A stretch of 25,249 nt of DNA from Saccoglossus kowalevskii (Eukaryota > Hemichordata > Enteropneusta > Harrimaniidae). Of this stretch, positions 20,155 through 25,249 are shown one piece after another; position 1 is the stretch's first letter, and each line of letters starts with the position of its first letter. Location of the stretch: positions 217,278-242,526 of the forward strand of contig NW_003143801.1 of the NCBI RefSeq assembly GCF_000003605.2, given 5' to 3'. The notes beneath the pieces are model-generated. The model was not told where the DNA came from, made no database searches, and saw nothing but the letters and a program-made list of their open reading frames with translations. The position numbers and the translations under genes were made by a program.

Positions 20155-20406
20155 ATGGTGATTCACATGATTGGAATGAATCCGGTATCCAAGTTGAACA
20201 AGAATGACCTGATTTAAATCCTTTCATTTTACTTTCAATTATGCGAATGTGTTTCAGACTTAAATTATATAGTCGTAGGGTTTAAGAATGACCTTGACAT
20301 TTTGTATCTTATTTTTTCATGGCTGATTTATCCTGACAAACCCATCACTTTCTTATCCCTGTTGTGAATGTAAATCTCTTCCATATGGCTAGCAAAATGA
20401 TCCTAT

Positions 20407-20412
20407 AATAAA
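20407..20412 (+). terminator. Candidate distal poly(A) signal
   Basis: AATAAA in cctataataaagatgtc. It could serve a long DYRK2 3' UTR (about 3.7 kb). No independent evidence that transcription reaches here. Confidence 0.25.
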
Positions 20413-23334
20413 GATGTCACAGATGAGGTCTCTAGTCTTAGAATTGTGATTATGAAATATGTGCAAAAATATTGTTTTATCATTCACATACGGCGAAGAT
20501 GTTTATCCTACATATATATATTCAAAGTAAATGATGTCCTATTTGTAACGCCCAGTCTGTGATGTCATCTCTTATAATCCTTCACATTTTGTGCTCCATT
20601 GCCCAAATTTGCACACAGGCTTTGAGGATTATTATCTGTTTGTGTTTCTCGCAGTTAGATACAATCACAATTTATTCAAGTATTATTATCCCTCCGCCCT
20701 GTTGAACAAAATTGTTCGGTCCAAAATTAACAAGGAAATTACATACGAACTCTGGCTGGTTAAAATATTCATTGTGATGTTGTGAGCTCTTGTGATTCCA
20801 TGCTTTGGTAGCAAACATTGACATCAACTTCATAGCGTGTTTATTATCATATTCCAACCTATATGTAATGTCTGCATATATATCACATTATCTGAGCCTT
20901 CTCTCTATGCAAATTAGACTGCAGCCAGGACCTATTTCACAATTGTGCTACGAGATTCTGTTTTTTTACGTTTGGAGATATATTGGATTTTAATATGTTC
21001 AAAAAGAAATTTTAAGTATTGGTTCCCGTTTCAATTCGCTGCAAGTGCAAGGAAATTCATGGAATATTGTAGCTGTGAAGATTTCATTGGAAGTCTGTTG
21101 ACCTTCACAAAATTTTGTTCTTACAAACGATTTGCAAATTATGAAATTTATTGAGTATTTACTGGGTTATAGTTATCAACTGTTTGTTCTTGATGTCAGT
21201 ATCCCAGTTTCTTTCAAATTTGCCTTTGTGAAATGACTGCATTTTTACAATGTTTAACACGAAGTGCAGAAACAATGCATGTTATATACTTATTTGTATT
21301 CCTATAGCAATTTACTCAGTCTCTCAATATTGCATTGTAATCTGTGCTGCAGTTGTCAAATAATTCCATCCAATTTAATTTCTAAAGTATCACATGAATT
21401 GTAGTAAAAATAAATGATATTGAGTTTCATATATGCTACATGGCTGATACACTCAGGCTTGATAATTCCAGTATACAACAGACATATTATACTGCATGCT
21501 TTCTGGATTTGTTTGTGTGTCAGTAAATGTGATCATTGAAAACAGAAAATAATAAAAGCAATCATTTCCCATGTACATCATAATGTAATTTTAAAAGGAA
21601 TTAAATTTTGAGGTATTTTGTAAATTTTTAAAAATTAGTCTTTAATGACAGAGAGAGCATAGCATAATTTCACATCAACTAGTGTAACCATGGTGATTTA
21701 TGCCCTGTTAGTGGTAGAAACTAACCATGTACTCTATAAATAAATAATAAATCTGTTGAAAGAACTTGAACTTGACATTGAAGGCTGAAGCCTTGATGCA
21801 GAATGAGTTTGCCTTGATGCCCTTCAATATTCTCTATTATATTCCCATATATGTCGTTTTTCATAAATTTTGGTATTAAAAACCTTTCAACTCCAAAGTT
21901 CAAGCCCTGTATTGACACATATGTCCCATGTTTTGATTTGATATTACATTTTATTCGATGTCTTGTTTTCATGGATAACTCAGTCATAGCAACTCAAATG
22001 GGTTTATGGATTTCAATGCACCATTACATCACCATTGGTTGCCATGCAACCATTCTATTCATTGTATTTATATCTCATACTGATGATCCTTAAGAAAATC
22101 AAATGTCCAGGATTGCATAATGTACTGTGAAAACGTCGCATTAAGCATAGAATATACGTGTGCTTGTATGAAAACCCCAAACACAGATTTCAATTACAAA
22201 CCATAGAAGAACTATTCGCTGGGTTTAATTTTTAATGACCTATAATTATGGTCAAGGAATATCCAGCTTTCAAATTCACTGATTTAATTATGAAAAAAAC
22301 TACACATCCCATGGCTAATTTTGTAAATTCTTTGGGTTTTTAATAAAATTTAGATATCAGAGTAATAAGCCAAACTAAAACGCAGCTAATAATTAAGCCC
22401 TATGCAACCTTTGCTAGACAAAATTTTGTTTTGACCACGTTGGTTATACAAACAGATCATAGGTCCTTTGAAAGCAGACTTAGGCCCAGTCATTATGTAG
22501 ACCCACACTAAGATATAGAAGCAATCTCTATACGATATCTTTATTTCATTATCTACAAGTCTATATTTAGTTCATTCATCTGTGCTGTTGTACAGAACCA
22601 TCTGACAGAGTTCACATTACAAACCAAGCTAAATGTTTAAAAAATATTAAGAAATTACCGGTAACTAAAAATGATTAAGATTATAAAATAATTCAACTCC
22701 ATTATTTTTGTTCATCCATCTTCATTATTATCTATTAATACTAGTTATTGATTTATTTATTTGTTGCAACCTTTTTAAATCAGAGGCTCACCAATAGAAG
22801 TACATTTACAGGAATAAATCAATAAGAAGCAGCAAAACACATGTCTGAAAGTGCTAATAATTACAAAAAGTTGTTTTCTACAAGCTCCTTCAATGAATCA
22901 AGAAATCCTAATATGTATATAAAACACAAGTGTTTTAAAATAATGGAATGTTTAGTTAAAAATTTAATATCATAATAGCATGCTTGTCACCCTAGTCTCA
23001 TTTCGTAAGTTTTTGTAATTAGTTTTGAATTAGTTAGATAGAATAGCTAACATATCTCGAGAGCGACTGTGATCCACTCCACTTTCAGCTATACAATAAA
23101 GTATAATTGAAAAGAATAAATTATTAAGTTTAATAATTTCTGAGAGGTGAAATAAATATGTTACTATCCAGTAATACTGATAAGTTCCAAATACCGAAAT
23201 GGAGATGATGTGTAACTAATTATTATTGTTGCTTGGTTTGAGTCAGCTGATATATTGTTTTTATTAATAACTTTATTACACTACTAAAAACCTTCAGAGG
23301 GTTTTTGTATGGTGTAAGGAACATAAATACAAAG

Positions 23335-23460
23335 AAATAAAAAAAAAAACATACAATACATAAGAGATAAAAATAAAATGTTAGTAAAATAAAAGAAAAA
23401 ATAAATTATTTTTATTATTATATTATAAATTATTATTATAAATTGTTTTTATTTAATAAT
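23335..23460. repeat. Low-complexity AT-rich tract
   Basis: Almost pure A/T, with a 12-base A run, taaaa and tta motifs, and a local repeat attataaatt att attataaatt. Confidence 0.8.
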
Positions 23461-24202
23461 ACTTCCTCATTAATTGGTGCACCAACCATAAGTGTACTTG
23501 ACCATCGTGTACAACAATAGTACTAGGAAAGGAGAGTATTTGTTCACATATCAAAAGTATGGAATATATTCCATCAACAAAATTTGTGAGTATCTACTGG
23601 TAGTTGTTTTGTTTGAGCGCTAAGTCAACCTTTGTCACCATTAACAAAGAAAAACGAACCTAATTTTTTTCATAAATTTTCAAAACTTTTGATCATTTAA
23701 TGGGAGATTTTATCCATTCAGTCCAAAATAAAAAAAAAAGTTAAAGAAAAATACATAAAAAAAAACGGTAAAATACTGCACTAAAATTTTGGCGGGAAAA
23801 TTATGGCGCACAAAAGCCTAGGGTTAAGGGTGGCTGTGACCTTGTGCATTTTGATATGGGTTCTGTATTGCTCATAGTAAGTATAAACATATGGGTCAAA
23901 TGTGTTTATTTACATTTAAATTTGAATGCAATGGAACATGTGCTGTTGGAATGATGCTCCAGTTGTATCTTGAGCCCCTCAATGAAAGGGCTATACACCC
24001 CTATTTAATGGAATCTTCTAATAGTGATCTTCCTGAACAGTGCATATTCATTACAATTGACTGCATATATTATAAGTTGAGGGTACCAGCATCTATCCTA
24101 TCAAGTGTTTACACTTACACAAATAACTAGTTTATAAAATTAATATGCCATATAAATGTAATCTCTACAACATGTGTAATTCCTTTTTGTACTGTTGCTG
24201 GT

Positions 24203-24216
24203 GGGGGGGGGGGGGG
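24203..24216. repeat. Poly(G) tract (G14)
   Basis: Fourteen consecutive G on the + strand after gctggt. It may form a quadruplex and is prone to length errors. Confidence 0.9.
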
Positions 24217-24539
24217 TGCAGTTTCCATGTCATGGGCAGATGAAGTGCGAGAAGGTACAACAAACAAGCTTATTTTATTTCAGCTGATGTATGTATATTA
24301 TTTATGAATATTTTGTGTATTCTGTTGAACCCTGACTGTCCTCTTTTTTTTTAAAATATGTACATTGTTGCTATAGTGAACTTTATTATCTTATCTAGCT
24401 ATGTATATGCTGCACTCTTTGCAAAGATACCATCTGACCTGCCAGGGCCAGACCTTTTGATTTCCCGAGGGAAAGAAATTTGTCTTTACAAGCTGTATAT
24501 ACCACACAATGTTTGAAACTCCTGCTTTCCATCCTTTTT

Positions 24540-24559
24540 AAAAAAAAAAAAAAAAAAAA
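24540..24559. repeat. Poly(A) tract (A20)
   Basis: Twenty consecutive A after atcctttt. There is no clear retroposon body upstream and no flanking target duplication, so it is called only as a homopolymer. Confidence 0.85.
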
Positions 24560-24612
24560 CTCCCATCATGAAAAAGAGTGAGCACTCCCTAAATGATTAA
24601 AGTTGACTGAAT

Positions 24613-24782
24613 TACAGTAAAGCTATTTATTTTCACTGATATTTAATTTCAAAACTTTGATGTTTTGAGTAGTGTTTTAATTTCATGAATTTGTCAAGGA
24701 AACAATTTGTTGTATTGTTATTTTACATGTTCACACAGATGGTGAAATTAAAACCCAGTGAATAATTAATGCATTTACAGTA
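24613..24782. mobile_element. Divergent short TIR element related to the MITE family
   Basis: The left end TACAGTAAAGCTATTTATTT continues ttcactg. The reverse complement of the right end reads TACTGTAAATGCATTAATTA and continues ttcactg, so the termini are imperfect inverted repeats of about 26 bp. The terminal TACTGTAAA and the internal attttcactga phrase match the 8382-8593 copy, but the 170-bp interior differs. It is probably a related subfamily. Confidence 0.65.
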
Positions 24783-25249
24783 TTGCAACTCTGTTTTAAA
24801 AATATAAGTTGACCATTAATGGGGTGGGGGCATCTACAGTCACTGATGCATTATAATTTTGTAGTCGCTTGCTGATAACAAATAACATATTTAAATCAAG
24901 AAATACTGATTTGACTCTAAGTTGAGACATCATTTCCACTTGATTTTACCGGTATATGCTCATTTCCTCTTGTATGGAAGTCATATCCTTATTCCCTAGG
25001 CTAATATCCCTAACTTAAGTAGTATGTGATTTGAATGAAACCCAGCACACAGTTGATTCAAATTGCAATCCTGTTTCCTTTTTTAGCAAAATTATTAATG
25101 CCTGTAATTTGGCCCCTGAAGTAATATTTATTTTGTTTGTTGCTAAGCAATATTAATTTGTGGTTGACAACCAATTGATGTATTAAAATTGTCATTTCAT
25201 TTTTCACTTAATGTCTGCCGGGTTTGCTTCAACCACTTTGTGTAATTAT

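Larger units (their letters stand above)
17681..25249. other. Distal 3' UTR / intergenic region without a recognised gene
   Basis: I read both strands for conserved exons and found none; open frames of 60-90 codons have no family resemblance. Items present: poly(A) signals (17824, 20407), an X-box palindrome (20141-20154), an inverted TGGTTGC/GCAACCA pair (22036-22052), TACCGGTA at 22656 and 24947, a very AT-rich segment (about 23270-23770), G14 (24203-24216), A20 (24540-24559) and a TIR element (24613-24782). Confidence 0.65.

Noticed and set aside
23820..23831. Telomere-like tagggttaaggg
   Set aside because: About two units only, with no array, so most likely chance.
23891..24130. 79-codon frame with several Cys, considered as a small secreted protein
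   Set aside because: It starts with ATG, but there is no convincing signal peptide, splice context or known family.
24480..24600. Retroposon tail around the A20 tract
   Set aside because: No recognisable SINE/LINE body, RNA polymerase III boxes or flanking duplication were found.

Overview
This is an AT-rich, CpG-poor stretch of an animal nuclear genome, apparently a non-vertebrate bilaterian. The evidence is two conserved metazoan genes, GT-AG introns with pyrimidine tracts, AATAAA-type polyadenylation signals and several non-autonomous DNA-transposon relics. The species cannot be named from the sequence alone. Both recognised genes lie on the + strand and neither is bacterial-like. No operon, CRISPR array or confident RNA gene was seen.

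Region 1 (1-10,7xx): the 3' part of the cytosolic glutaminyl-tRNA synthetase gene (QARS1). Nine coding exons can be joined without a frame break: 883-975, 1675-1812, 2170-2257, 2879-3022, 3355-3459, 6759-6979, 8671-8737, 8893-9018 and 10427-10477. They give 343 codons plus a stop, covering the end of the class I catalytic domain (with the KMSKS-type loop VVSKRK) and the whole anticodon-binding region. The upstream exons lie to the left of the window. The introns hold a 30-bp minisatellite (about 1852-2110), a 401-bp transposon relic with terminal inverted repeats and a 7-bp target duplication (3510-3910), copies of a short TIR repeat family, and a GC-rich palindrome-dense repeat (about 5624-5881). 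A likely poly(A) signal is at 10690-10695.

Region 2 (about 10,720-14,600): non-coding intergenic DNA. It holds another copy of the short TIR family, simple repeats, two very small palindromes each flanked by 7-bp direct repeats (13166-13209 and 14186-14223), and an exact match to the CTCF consensus at 14280-14293 (minus strand).

Region 3 (about 14,600-17,700 or beyond): a DYRK2-type dual-specificity kinase. Its whole coding sequence sits in one exon (14937-16718, 593 aa). The promoter-side region carries two CACGTG E-boxes, a CRE-like TGACGTAA, an inverted CCAAT and a YY1-like motif. The kinase domain is very close to vertebrate DYRK2, while the N-terminal arm carries an unusual histidine-rich stretch. 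Several poly(A) signals downstream allow alternative 3' UTR lengths.

Region 4 (about 17,700-25,249): 3' UTR and intergenic DNA without a recognisable gene. It contains scattered poly(A) signals, an X-box (RFX-type) palindrome, a divergent TIR element at 24613-24782, and poly(G) and poly(A) tracts.

The two genes are neighbours but not obviously functionally linked: one charges tRNA-Gln for translation, the other is a regulatory kinase. I see no convincing new multi-gene system. The most unusual items are the two mini-palindrome insertions, the frame-preserving minisatellite next to a QARS1 exon, the over-represented 8-mer TACCGGTA, and the His-rich DYRK2 arm.
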